NCBI GenBank assembly: GCA_963281255.1
Contig: OY725495.1
Coordinates: 3,224,001 to 3,288,000, forward strand
Direction: 5' to 3'
DNA from: Aphrocallistes beatrix
Lineage: Eukaryota; Porifera; Hexactinellida; Sceptrulophora; Aphrocallistidae
DNA length: 64,000 bases
A model generated the notes under the pieces. The model saw only the letters and a list, made by a program, of their open reading frames with translations. It had not been told where the DNA came from and made no database searches. Positions 1 to 10,508 of this stretch are shown here, in pieces. The translations under genes and the position numbers were made by a program. The first letter of the stretch is position 1, and every line of letters starts with the position of its first letter.

Positions 1-520
1 ATTGAATTTAGACGTCGAAATTATATTATCGCTTAATAGGAAGCAGTCTATTTTCTATCAAATGGAATTACATTTGAATGTCTAGCTATCGTGGTTTTCA
101 AGATATAACCCCAACTGACCAAAACACGTTTCCATAGCAACATTCTATGAAAAAGATCCAAATTTTTCGTATTAACCCACTCACATCTCAGTTCTATGAT
201 TAAAATTTCCTAATAAAAACACTTAGAAGTGCCCTTAAACGACCAAATTTGTCACAAATATAACCTAAAATCACCAAATTTGTCACAAATATAACCTAAT
301 GCGCAACCATATGTTGACTAATCTAAATTTTGACAACGGATATGGGTACTTTAACACCATATTTATATATGCTGGTAATACATTCCTAATCTCTATTGTG
401 CTTTGTTAATTATTTAAGGCAGCTCATGTATTAGTTCAACCATCTTCTACCGCATCCCTAGTCTCAAATCCGCAAGTTACTGTGAGGCTTAATATACAGT
501 AGGCTATGTCACAGGTTAAT
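1..520. repeat. Truncated arm of a large palindromic element
   Basis: This matches the right arm of the palindromic element at 11045-12112. Shared landmarks are the text on 'cataacaacattc', the block near 'gcgcaaccatatgttgactaat', and a terminal 'cagtaggctatg' near 503-515. The left arm would lie outside the window. It has no coding content. The same family is seen at 22283-22983, and pieces lie near 19025-19100 and 33690-33765. Confidence 0.6.
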
Positions 521-559
521 TTTTCTAATTAATCATTAATTCCTAACTTTTTATAATTA

Positions 560-1499
560 TCAATCAGTGCCACCGTATGTCACATACACACATTTTGGCC
601 ACTATACATGATGGCAATGAATTACCTATGGTGACTCAGGCTGATAAGATTGAAGGTTAGTAGTTAAGGACTGAAGAGGAGGAGGCATTCACTTCAGATG
701 TGCATGCGGCATTGAAACTATGCAAGTTCTATATTTTTTGTTGACCAAATTTTATCTGTACTTTAGACCCGGGAAACCAGCATGAGAGTCGCGACCATAG
801 GACAACAATGTCCACGACTCCTGACCTCTAAGGTTGATTGATTATAATGTTAAATCTACTGATTGACCTGTGTGTTTTAATAAGAGCTCTGTCCACCAAC
901 AAAATGTTGCGTCATGAATGCCAAAGCAGAGTTTGAACCGGGTCCACTTTTCAGAACCCGAACGTGAATCTGAACCTATATTTGAACCCAAACTTGACTG
1001 TGTATATTATATACGTACTTCCTATATCCTATTGGCTGTTGCATACCTATATAACTAAAAATCCAAAAGAAAAATTATTTAGTTATTGTCACTCACTAAA
1101 ACTGAACAGTAAGATACCAAGGCCGTAGGCACCAGAGGTCTGAAGGGGTCAGGTTGAAACCGATTTTCCAATTCCTCATTCATAGTTTTCTGAAGTGAGC
1201 CAGGGTTTTTGATTTCTTCCTCTCGTCAACACCAGCATTTTTGATTGTTGAATTTTAGAATGAAAACATAGGATACTATATGAAAAAGTAAAAGAACAAT
1301 CCTAAATAATTATTTAATTTAAATTTTCTATACCATTTAGATCTAATGGGAACAATTTCTGACTGTTTGCGGTAGCCGTTGAGGTGCATACTCAATCTAA
1401 CAATCTAACGAGCATGCTCTAAGTACCTCTCAGTATTGATAAACCATTCAATATTGACGACTACGATCTTATTAATACTGCATAAAATATAATTAAATA
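560..1499. other. Non-coding stretch, nothing recognised
   Basis: No open reading frame with plausible coding character, RNA gene or clear terminal repeat was seen. Composition is AT-rich and like the rest of the intergenic DNA. Confidence 0.4.
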
Positions 1500-2197
1500 C
1501 AAGCGCGCTTCGCTTGCTTGCGCTGCGCGGCTTGCGGACACTGCGTGTCCACAGAGTCGCCCTGCGGCGCCTAGACAGACTCAATCTAACCTATTCTGGG
1601 ATTTTTTTTACTTCATATAAATATTTTAAACAAAGGTTAACAAAAAATTTCTCATATCGATCCGAAAAAATCTAGCATATTTTTTTAATTTGTTTACTTT
1701 ATGTATCTATCGTGAACAAAAGTAAACAAATTAATCATCAAATCTACTCGAAAATAGGATATTCGAAATCTACACTCCTGAAAACCCCATATCAACCGTT
1801 GGAAGCTAGTCTTTAGCATTATTTTCAAAATTCATCAAATGGTGTGAAAATATGTATATATAAGTGTGAAAATATACACATAATTTTTTTATTTCTATAC
1901 ACTATAATACATTTAAGATATTAAACATAAGTTGTAGCTCTGAAGTATTATTAATAATGACGATGTATTGGAGTGTCGTACAATAATTTCCATTGTGATA
2001 GTGTCATTAATTTTGTATTGAAAAGGTGTGAAAAATTTCCCATTTTTTTGCAGAGGTGTGAAAATTTCGCTTAGATCTTAGAACTTAATCGTAGTCATAT
2101 CATTTGACACCTACATGCCAATTTCATATCTCTACGACTTGCCAATTCTTCAATCAATTCGAACAAACAAACAAACAAACATATTTTATAAATATTA
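1500..2197 (-). mobile_element. Non-autonomous Helitron-like element, subfamily 2 (disrupted)
   Basis: It begins on the + strand with CAAGCGCGCTTCGCTTG, a 6-bp stem hairpin that is the 3' terminal hairpin when read on the minus strand. GC-rich hairpins follow: ggacac/gtgtcc and gcgcc/ggcgc. The body carries repeated 'ggtgtgaaaat' motifs, and the tail carries (caaa)n close to 2160-2180. The base before the hairpin is A, consistent with the T that follows a Helitron 3' end. The subfamily recurs at 3258-3841 and 57231-59984. Another copy (2198-2741) abuts or interrupts its tail. Confidence 0.5.
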
Positions 2198-2741
2198 CAA
2201 GCGCGCTTCGCGCTTGCTTGCGCTGCGCGGCTGGCGGACACTTTGTGTCCGCCGGAGGATCCCTTCGGTCGCCTGGAGGTGACACTGGTTAATTATAAGG
2301 GAGATAACATCTCTAAATATGTCCATCTTAGTGTTGAAAACGATTTCACTCGAATGATCACCAAATTTGTCAATTTTAAAATTTTTGATGCGTAATGATG
2401 ACGTCATAACAAAGTGATGAGTCATCATTTTTTGATGAAAGTCGCATCATATGTGAGGTATGTTAGTATACAGATTCTATTAAAATTTCAGCCTTCTATC
2501 TCCTATAATGGCTGAGTTATGCCCGAATAACTGTGTTGCTTAACTTTTAAAAATGTGACAATGACGTCATAATTCCATGATGAGTCGACATTTTGCTCTG
2601 AGCTCAGAACTTACTGGAGCCATAGCCAAAATACTCCCACATGCCAAAAATTAGCTTTCTATGACCGGCAGTTTCTTCAATCAATTCGTTACAGAGATAT
2701 ATATATACACATACACAATAATCGAGTTTTAATAGTAAGGA
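2198..2741 (-). mobile_element. Non-autonomous Helitron-like element, subfamily 1
   Basis: Read on the minus strand, the element starts TCCTTACTATTAAAACTCGA and ends with a terminal hairpin (stem CAAGCG/CGCTTG) at 2198. Flanking bases are A at the 5' side and T at the 3' side, with no target duplication, as known for Helitron insertion between A and T. The 3' end is CTTG rather than the canonical CTRR. Inside are two CRE-like TGACGTCA sites (near 2401 and 2562) and a TGAGTCA site. A TA/CA microsatellite lies near the 5' end. The copy at 23753-24280 has a demonstrable empty site. Confidence 0.65.
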
Positions 2742-2744
2742 TAT

Positions 2745-3257
2745 AATAATTATATAATTATTTTATAATTATTATATAATTATTATATAATTATTATATA
2801 ATTATTATATAATTATTTTATGATTATTATATAATTATTATATTATTATTATATAATAATTATATAATTATTTTATAATTATTATATAATTATTATATAA
2901 TTATTTTATGATTATTATATAATTATTATATTATTATTATATAATAATTAGATAATTATTTTATAATTATTATATTATTATTATATAATTATTATATTAT
3001 TATTATATAATTATTATATAATTATTATATAATTATTTTATGATTATTATATAATTATTATATAATTATTATATAATAATTATATAATTATTTTATAATA
3101 ATTATATAATTATTATGTAATTATTAAATAATTATTTTATAATTATTATATAATTATTTTATAATAATTATATAATAATTATGTAATTATTAAATAATTA
3201 TTTTATAATTATTATATAATTATTATATAATTATTTTATAATTATTATATTATTATT
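2745..3257. repeat. AT-rich satellite of ATAATTAT-type units
   Basis: About 500 bases consist almost only of A and T in repeats such as 'tataattat' with short variants (ttttataatt, tatgattatt). No G/C-bearing unit is conserved. It lies between two Helitron-like copies and resembles the terminal microsatellites such elements carry or expand. Confidence 0.9.
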
Positions 3258-3841
3258 CAAGCGCGCTTCGCTTGCTTGCGCTGCGCGGCTTGCAGACACT
3301 ACGTGTCTGCAGATTTCCTCGGTGGGCCTTGCGGATATTAGAGAAACAATACGTCGCTTTCCTGTTTTATACTAAGTACGCTGGATTGTCATTTGTCTAC
3401 GGTTACATTTATGAAATCAGAACTGTAGCAGAATAATTGTTGTTAATAATCAAATAATAGACTCAAAATAGCAGTATTCAATCATTTATATGAAATAGAA
3501 TCGTGTGAATGGCATTATAAAAGGCTGATAATAGATTGGTTCACATAAACCAATGAATTTCAATCACAATTAGTTCTTTTGATTGTATGCATAAGTCACT
3601 ACTATTATATTCCAATGTATTTGCATTATAAAATAATCGAATTTGATTGGTCAGCACATTTTGTCACCTATCTCGGCGAGGTGTGAACATTTCGGTTAGA
3701 TCTTCGAACTTAATCCTAGATTCATCATTTGACACCTACATGCCAATTTCGTATCTCTACGACTTGCCAATTCTTCAATCAATTCGGACAAACAAACAAA
3801 CAAACAAAACAAAAAAAATCCTGGAGTTTTAATATATAAGA
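3258..3841 (-). mobile_element. Helitron-like element, subfamily 2
   Basis: The terminal hairpin CAAGCGCGCTTCGCTTG lies at 3258, followed by GC-rich hairpins whose arms differ from other copies but still pair (agacac/gtgtct). The other end, read on the minus strand, starts TCTTATATATTAAAACTCC. The central 3340-3640 part is not shared with other copies. The 'ggtgtgaa', 'gacacctacatgccaat' and (caaa)n blocks at 3675-3810 match 2050-2180 and 57240-57320. Confidence 0.55.
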
Positions 3842-4396
3842 TATAGTCTATATTATTGTTCGAAAATCACCCATGCTAGATGGGTGTCCATATTCTTGGG
3901 TTGATGACCAGTGGCGAGATGATTTGAGGGAGCTATGGACAGCAATGAATTTACTTATTTCCCAATAGTCCTATACAAAAACAGTCTCCATTCTTAATTC
4001 TAAATTTCAGGGATCGAAGTAGTGATAGAGAAAAAATGGCAATTTAAACTTTTAAAAATCAGCACACTCGAATTAATAAAGTTAGCCAATAAAATCTATT
4101 TTGGTACGAAAATCGAGCTGAAGTCAAATTTATTTTACATCCAATTGCATTTGTCCAAAGCCCAGACTAGATCACCAAGCTGATGAATGAGTTAGTCGAG
4201 CAATTAGAAATTCCGATTTAAATCATTAATTCAACATGTGCAATATGAGAGCAGCAATTACATACAATATATGGATTGATGAAATATAAGTTCCAAATTA
4301 GCACTATATAGTATACGCGTAATAAGTACAGACAATGATGAATGCAGGGCTCTGATAGTGATAGAGTGATAGAAGTAGGACCAATAATTTCCAAGA
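3842..4396. other. 3' flank of the SYCP2 gene, nothing else recognised
   Basis: No gene or repeat was recognised. Because the neighbouring gene is on the minus strand, this is its downstream region and presumably holds its 3' UTR. Confidence 0.35.
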
Positions 4397-7300
4397 TCAG
4401 ATCTTGATGAAGAATGAGTGGATCCGTTTCTTGATGGCAGACACTTGTTCCTTCTGAATGGAATGCTCCATTTGCTTGACCGCCTGCTGGAATTGCTTGT
4501 GGAGATCAGATTTTGATTCTAAATCGAACTGACGCATCTCTGAAATAGCAGCGACTAGATTCCGGGTCTCATGGTACCAGTCATTGTATTTGTTCAGAAC
4601 ATCTCTATTCTCATTACCCATCAGCTGCTTCATCTCCACAAACAACTTCTTGACTCTCTCGCTTCGAGATCTGTCTATCGCGACGAGAGAGTGAGAGAAT
4701 AATTTCAGATTCTCCTCATACTGTTGCAAGTGTTTCTCTAAGGAATTCATTCTATCGGAACTGTTGGAATTGTCTGATTTGAATGAGAACGATCTGATGG
4801 GAAGAGGAGCGTTCTTGGTCTGGAGTTGAAGGAGACTGGAGCTCGAGATGGAACCAATAGAATCTCGAGATAATTGTTTATAATTGCACTTCGCAGGAAA
4901 ATCAGAAACTAAAGTGATTTTAGGAGAATCCCGTTTCCTACTTCTTCTAGAATTTCTATTGTTTGAAGCTGTCTTCTCGAAGGATTGAGCGGGGAAAATG
5001 TACCCGCCCTGAATCCCAGACAAATCGTTTTTCTGATTTTGCGGAGATTTCAAATGACAATTCCTGGATTGAGATCTGGTGAGTGCGTATTTCCTGATAG
5101 GAGAGTTGGAATCTTCTGAGGTGAAAATAGGCGAGAATTTGCGAGATCTCTGTCTGGGGGGTCTGTGTTTGACAGGAGGAGACAGTTTCTGCTTGGTAGG
5201 GGGTCTAGTCTGAGTGACACGGGTTGCTTTCTTCTCATTCCTCTCCTCAGTCTCGATTTCATTCTGAGCGGGGGTGTCTCTCGGTTTGATCCGTCTGTAC
5301 CTGCCCTGCATCAGCACGGGAGAGAGAATCTGGTAGGAGAGACTGGAAGCGGACAGGGCGAGCTTCTTGGACCCGACACTGACAGGAGAAGGAGAGGAGT
5401 TGGCTGAATCCTCTGAGTTCGTCAGGTCTATAGGCAGGATCGAGACACTCAGCGTCTTTGTCGTGTTTGCTTTTTGGGTATTATGATTGAGGGGAGAGCA
5501 AGAGTTAGATGAAATTTGGATAGGCTCGTTACTCTCGATAGGAGGAGTCACTGGGTCTACTGACATCGGAGTAGGGACATTTATCTTAGAGGGAAGTGGT
5601 AGGTCCTTTTTAGGAACTTTAGCAGCTCTAGGTTTATAAGAGCGAGAAATTTCGTGTCTTCCTCTCCTACAACTACTCATGCGGATAGATTTCGGTGTAG
5701 TACTGTGAGTGTTGCTGTCTGGAAATCGAGTTTTGTCATTATTGCTGACATTTGTATTTGATTGAGGTGTGACTGTAGTTATTCGCCGCTCTAAACTCTC
5801 CTCACCTTTCTCAATTTCGTGTTTGACAGAGTTCGCTCTCTGAGCATCTATCTTCACCTCACCATTCTCCCCCACAACCGCTATATCTACCGGCGTATTC
5901 ACGTGTGTAGCTAGTCTAGAAGGTGTGAATTTACGTGAATTAGTACTGACAAACCTATTCGGCAATTCACACCTCTGCCCACTTCCAGGAATGGAGATCC
6001 TCGCAGAGCTGTGAAGGGAGCTAGCAGAGGCCAGCACGCACTCAGTCTGCTCTCTCACCGAGACGATGTTATTCGGAGTGAACACAGGCGTGGAAATATT
6101 CTTGCGGATGGGAGTGGAGGTGAGAGGGTCGATAGGAGGTATAGGCGCCACTGGGGTTGTCTGTTGTGTGAGTGGTACCGAGGGGCGTGTACCCTCGTGA
6201 ATGGACCTCAATATCGGACTGACACTCTCCTCCAACTGGACGGGGGTGTTGTTGGGAGCTACCAGTGTGCTGAGAGTCCCCGAAGGGTCCGTGAGAATGC
6301 GAATAGCTTGCATGGAGGTCGAGGCTCGGACAGGAGGTGGCTTCTTACTCACGTCCGGGGTGGCGGGCAGGTGGAGGGAGGTACCGGTGTATCCCAGCGC
6401 GGCGGCCATCCCTAACGAGGGGTCGTGCTCCCGACGAAAGGAGAGGCGGAGAGCCACGGACGAGGAAGAACGAGGCAGCACTTCGCAGATTTCGCTCTTG
6501 TCAGAGGAGACCGCACCGAGGAGTTGGAACCCATCGCCTGAGGAGGCGAGTGAGAGCTGAGTGAAGCTCTCCCTCCGCAGGAACACCGTCACCCACTCAG
6601 TGCTGGAGGGGTCCAGAGGGTGCGAGATGAAGAGGGTCAGGTTCTGAGAGGAGGTGTTGAAGTCAGCCCACAAGTGCTCCAACTCCTGCGGGCGAGACAG
6701 CACGGTTTCGTCCAGTGCCCCGTCCACACAGGGATAACTGAATACCTTGCAGGTAGAGGCGAGGCTAGCGTTGAGTGTGTTGAGGAAGCGGCGAGATCCC
6801 CGCTCGAACGCGTCCTCTGAAATCTCCCTGAACGCGGTGGAGACGGACGGACAGGAGAAGAGAATGTCGGAGAGCTTGGCACGCTCCGTCTTGCTCGTGA
6901 GTCGGAAGATACTCTCCACAACGTCGCTCTGCAGGAAGATGTCTCCCAGGGCGCCGATTCGCTTCCCGGTCTTGACGATCTGCGTGCTGAAGGAGCGGTC
7001 GCTCTTGAGACGCATCACCACGCAGGGGGAGAGACTGTCGCAGAGTTTGATGATGAGACTGGACACTTGCATGTGAGTGCGAGAGCTGGTGCTAGGCCGG
7101 AGAATCGTGTCCAGGAGTGGGACGATGAAATGGCAGAGTTGTGCTAGCTCCGTCTGAGCGTAGCTGTCACAGAGTAAGTGGAGCAACGAGATGAATTCTG
7201 AAAATGTGTTCTCATTCTGGGTCATGTCAGACAATGGCAATTCTTCCAACAAAAGTGTCGCTAGCCCAAACTCGAAAAAAGTGGCAAAACTGTCACGCGA

Positions 7301-7540
7301 AGTTTCGCAGAGATAAGTGAGCACAGAGAAGCTGATGCTGAGGATGAGGTGGGAGAGACTGGGGTCCTGGAAGGAAGAGAACTTTTTGACGAAGCGGTGG
7401 AAGAGTTGGTACAGCCGCTTGCTGCAGGCTTCTGGTCTGAAGGAGCAGCTCCTTGCCTCCCTGAGGTAGTCGGACAGGTAGGTGGACAGCTCGAGAGGTT
7501 TGTACTGGTGCTGATAGAATAGTTTCTCTAACGTTACCAT
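4397..7540 (-). CDS. SYCP2: Synaptonemal complex protein 2 (SYCP2-type)
   Basis: Protein of 1047 residues from the start chosen here. The N-terminal ~170 residues are helical and match the armadillo-like domain of SYCP2; 'LEK' near residue 5 aligns with the start of vertebrate SYCP2. Residues ~207-258 (VVESIFRL, TSKTER, RRFLNTLN) and ~266-305 (VFSYPC, LWADFN, QNLTLFI) match the following helical segment and Spt16M-like domain. Residues ~400-930 are a Ser/Thr/Pro-rich disordered linker. The last ~117 residues are a coiled coil, the part that in the family assembles with SYCP3. Known role: meiotic chromosome axis, partner of SYCP3 and HORMA proteins. An ATG 24 bases further upstream extends the frame, but a pyrimidine tract ending CAG lies just before the chosen ATG. 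An upstream exon is therefore likely, and the longer start would fall in the intron. The whole known domain set sits in one exon. Confidence 0.85.
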   Translation of the reverse strand: MVTLEKLFYQHQYKPLELSTYLSDYLREARSCSFRPEACSKRLYQLFHRFVKKFSSFQDPSLSHLILSISFSVLTYLCETSRDSFATFFEFGLATLLLEELPLSDMTQNENTFSEFISLLHLLCDSYAQTELAQLCHFIVPLLDTILRPSTSSRTHMQVSSLIIKLCDSLSPCVVMRLKSDRSFSTQIVKTGKRIGALGDIFLQSDVVESIFRLTSKTERAKLSDILFSCPSVSTAFREISEDAFERGSRRFLNTLNASLASTCKVFSYPCVDGALDETVLSRPQELEHLWADFNTSSQNLTLFISHPLDPSSTEWVTVFLRRESFTQLSLASSGDGFQLLGAVSSDKSEICEVLPRSSSSVALRLSFRREHDPSLGMAAALGYTGTSLHLPATPDVSKKPPPVRASTSMQAIRILTDPSGTLSTLVAPNNTPVQLEESVSPILRSIHEGTRPSVPLTQQTTPVAPIPPIDPLTSTPIRKNISTPVFTPNNIVSVREQTECVLASASSLHSSARISIPGSGQRCELPNRFVSTNSRKFTPSRLATHVNTPVDIAVVGENGEVKIDAQRANSVKHEIEKGEESLERRITTVTPQSNTNVSNNDKTRFPDSNTHSTTPKSIRMSSCRRGRHEISRSYKPRAAKVPKKDLPLPSKINVPTPMSVDPVTPPIESNEPIQISSNSCSPLNHNTQKANTTKTLSVSILPIDLTNSEDSANSSPSPVSVGSKKLALSASSLSYQILSPVLMQGRYRRIKPRDTPAQNEIETEERNEKKATRVTQTRPPTKQKLSPPVKHRPPRQRSRKFSPIFTSEDSNSPIRKYALTRSQSRNCHLKSPQNQKNDLSGIQGGYIFPAQSFEKTASNNRNSRRSRKRDSPKITLVSDFPAKCNYKQLSRDSIGSISSSSLLQLQTKNAPLPIRSFSFKSDNSNSSDRMNSLEKHLQQYEENLKLFSHSLVAIDRSRSERVKKLFVEMKQLMGNENRDVLNKYNDWYHETRNLVAAISEMRQFDLESKSDLHKQFQQAVKQMEHSIQKEQVSAIKKRIHSFFIKI

Positions 7541-7572
7541 GCCTGAGACAGAAAAAGTAAACAACCAATCAG

Positions 7573-7743
7573 GGGCATGCCTAATTTCCGGGACGGGACC
7601 GTCCCGGAAAATCTAGATACCTAAATTCCGGGATGGGACGGAATCATCCCGAAAATCTAGGTATCTAATTTCCGGGACGGGACGAGTCAAGATGCCTAAT
7701 TTCCGGGACGGGATGCTGTCCCGTCCCAGAAATAGGCATGCCC
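7573..7743. mobile_element. hAT-type miniature element just upstream of SYCP2
   Basis: The terminal inverted repeat is GGGCATGCCTAATTTC / GAAATAGGCATGCCC. It is flanked by a perfect 8-bp duplication, CCAATCAG (7565-7572 and 7744-7751), typical of hAT elements. The 171-bp interior is an array of inverted copies of the word cgggacggga. It lies 32 bases upstream of the SYCP2 start, in what is probably its 5' intron or promoter. Confidence 0.8.
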
Positions 7744-7747
7744 CCAA

Positions 7748-8275
7748 TCAGGGGCCGACAAATCTGGTGGCTACTAAGCCATCAGAAAAAGTAAATGGTA
7801 AATTCTTGCTCACATTGATGTAAACAAAAATGTCAACACACACAAAAGGAAGCACAGATAGACAACAAAAGTGCCTGATTAGAATAAAATGAGATGTCAA
7901 AAATGGAATCAATATTCTGGATATTATGTAAAATGTAAATATTTGAACCCAAATCTTGTATGGACAACTCAAGTATGCTCTCCTCAACACAATCAGTAAT
8001 AAATTGATGAGAGCTGGCAGAGTGGCAAGCAGATAATAAGATATATCGAGGAATAAACTAAAAATACTTTCATGTGTAGAAGTACAGGATACATTGGTGC
8101 TTATATTTAGTATTACGTTATGTTGGTCAGTCATGTCATCATATATAAATACATAATAAATAGTACCGATACTCCAAAATAGACACACTGGCTTAAAGAT
8201 AAAATAAAGACATTGTAAGATTATTTTTTGTTTGGAATCCTTGGTTTCATTTTTATACTGATTAATTTTCGACGG
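7748..8275 (-). pseudogene. Internal fragment of a subtype B 7TM gene
   Basis: The reading frame closely matches residues ~103-231 of the intact 7TM gene at 34899-36053, from 'VCLFWSIGTIYY' through 'FVYIN'. It covers the end of TM2 to TM5. The N-terminal third and TM6-TM7 are missing, and unrelated sequence is read at both ends. The same upstream junction is seen in the relic at 18715-18990, so both descend from one already broken copy. Confidence 0.75.
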
Positions 8276-8480
8276 CATTCAAGTCATCATACCAGCAAAA
8301 ACATTCGACTTGTTTCATGCTGAGTCATTTCAAAATTTTCTGCCTCAGGATGATGATAGTTTAAATATGCATTGTATAATTAGATTATTAGAATGTTGAG
8401 TAATCTTACATTTTTTCTCTAATGTTATAGAAATTGTGCTCTTATAACGGAATAATAATATACAAATCATACGCGTAGAC

Positions 8481-8646
8481 GAGCTATTTAAAAGTAAGTA
8501 GCGCATGCGCTGCATTTGAGTAGCGCATGCGCTACATTTGAGTAGTGCATGCGCTGTACTACTCAAAAGCAGCGCATGCGCTACTCAAAAGCAGCGCATG
8601 CGCTACTCAAATGCAGCGCATGCGCTACTTACTTTTTAAATATATG
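8481..8646. mobile_element. Hairpin element built from agcgcatgcgct words
   Basis: A 166-bp near-perfect hairpin with six copies of agcgcatgcgct, separated by 'actcaaa' or 'tttgagt', and with ends near 'tttaaaaagtaagtag'. An 8-bp duplication GCGTAGAC flanks it (8473-8480, 8647-8654). The paralogous region at ~24640-24660 has a single 'gcatagac' and no insert, so it serves as the empty site. The core words alternate purine and pyrimidine and could favour Z-DNA or cruciform structure (inference). Confidence 0.8.
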
Positions 8647-9069
8647 GCGTAGACAGGATATTAATAAATTAATTGAAAAATAAAGACTTTAAATATCAAA
8701 CAACCATGCCGATAGAATGATAACAATTTGTTTATCCATAATGAATAACTGAAGGTTAATTAATTAATTAATTAGTAATTCACTGAGTTTGGAATCAGTT
8801 GCCCCTCTACTCGCTCGATAGGATGGACAGAAGTTAGCCGTAGGATTGCTCCTGGCGTATATTTGCCGAAAGAGAGCCGAGAGAGAGGCGGTCAAAGATG
8901 TGGTGTGCGAGGCCGAGGACTTAGACGCCGCATTTTCAACACTCGTCAAATGCCTCGACCCTCCGGTGGATCCGCAGCAAGCCATGCTCACTCTATGCCA
9001 CAATAGTGGGAGGCTGAGTCGAGTGATTCTAGTGCAAAAAAAGGATAAGTCAACAGATTCGCTATCTAC

Positions 9070-9352
9070 CGAGCACTGAATGATCAAAGTAAGAAGGACG
9101 CGTATCCTCTCACCGATATCAAAGACATTCTAGACAAGCTACAGCGTAGGACTTTCTTCTCTTCCCTCGACGGGTACGGCGCGTACTGGAGTGTCCCTAT
9201 CGCCGAAGACAACCAAGAGAAGGCCGCCTTTATGACGCCTAGGGGTCAGTTCGAGTTTTGTGTGATGCCCTTCGGACTGTGCAACGTCCAGGCCACATAC
9301 CAACGGGCAATAGACGCCACCCTGAGAGGAGCTACCACAGCCTTCCATATAT
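9070..9352 (+). pseudogene. Gypsy reverse transcriptase fragment
   Basis: The frame reads RALNDQSKKDAYPL, then SSLDGYGAYW (catalytic Asp region), GQFEFCVMPFGL and NVQATYQRAI, which are hallmarks of Ty3/gypsy RT. The next catalytic box PYIDDP is in another frame (~9346-9360). 'EFLGHV' and 'LRLFLGLVNYVREF'-like thumb sequence follows to ~9620, also with stops. It is not functional. Confidence 0.8.
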
Positions 9353-9690
9353 AGACGATCCATTGACTACTCTCGTTCCTTCGATGGTCATATTAACCAT
9401 CTTCGCCAGGTTTTAGATTGTTATCGGTCTGCGAATATCAGCTGAGACTAGAATGTGGAAGTTTGCCTACAACGAAATTGAATTCCTAGGTCATGTATTG
9501 ACTAGAGACGGGTGCCAACCCCTTCCTAGCCTGGTGTCAAAGATCAAGGAACAACCGCAGCCAGGCAACCTCAGGGAGCTCCGGTTATTCTTGGGGTGAG
9601 TCAATTACGTTAGGGAGTTTAAAAGCTGAATTGCGAATACCATTGGGCTATGGTGCCACTCTTCCCTGAACTAAAGATGGGTTTAGGTAC

Positions 9691-10508
9691 GTGTTGATAA
9701 TAGTCGATTTATTTTCGAAATATGTAGGCACTGCGGAATCGGACTGCTCCGAGTATTGTCGAAGCCCTAGAGGCTGGATGACTGTTGCGACATGGATACC
9801 CGAAAGCAATTCTGTTGGATCAAGAACAGAAAATCGAAGGGGCCTTGAAAGAGATCTGTGTGAACTTTGTGGCATCAAGAAACTCCACTTGACACCCTAT
9901 CATCCTCAAGGAGACGAAGGAGAGAGAGGAGTATCCAGTCTTTTAAACAGACGATACAGTGATTACTCGCGGAAAAGGAGCTGACCCACGACGAGTGGCC
10001 TAAAATACTTCAAGAAGTTAGCTTTATTCATAATTCTCAGACCAATGCCAGCACTGGCTTTTCCCCAAACGAAGTCGAGTCACGGACAAGGGTAGACGCC
10101 GCCCTACCCGTGGGAGATTCCGATGGTTTCACCAGTGCTGAGGATTACTGAGAAAGATCGGGAGAGAGGGACTCGAAACTCTTTGAAAATGTCGTCGAGA
10201 ATGCAGATATAGCAAGAGCCAGAATGAAAAGGAGTAACGATCAAGGATCTAGAGTATCCAATATCTCCGCAGGAGATTGGGTACTGATTAGAAATGAAGC
10301 GAGAGCCGATTCGCTATCACCCATGTATCGCGGACCCTGGCAGGTCATCAAGAGACATGGCGCAAATCTGCATATCCGCATACCTGGTAAAGACAAGATA
10401 CGAGTAGTACACTTGGACCGATGTAAGGAAGCCCCATCGCCCGGAAACCCTCCGGGGTACAGCACTGATAATCAGGGGATGTGGCTCCACAATCGCAGGT
10501 GGAGCTAA
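9691..10508 (+). pseudogene. Gypsy integrase fragments
   Basis: The first piece (9691-9984) has DLFSKYV and, after a scrambled stretch, HLTPYHPQGDEGERG, the end of an integrase core. The second (10224-10508) has DWVLI...YRGPWQVI, the C-terminal GPY/F-type module, followed by RVVHLDRCK. Frameshifts and a stop separate the pieces. Confidence 0.75.

Noticed and set aside
1500..1600. Palindromic GC-rich motif gcgcgcttcgcttg taken as bacterial REP sequence or contamination
   Set aside because: It recurs at many loci within host DNA at A|T insertion points as the end of an element family, inside disrupted animal genes.
2104..2428. Short open frames in the Helitron-like elements (also at 24046-24294 and 31230-31421)
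   Set aside because: They come from the GC-rich hairpin region, differ in frame between copies and have no conserved protein sequence.
5050..7076. Several open frames of 60-134 codons overlapping the SYCP2 gene in other frames
   Set aside because: The GC-richer coding sequence of SYCP2 opens other frames by chance. Their translations are Arg/Gly/Ser-rich without family resemblance.
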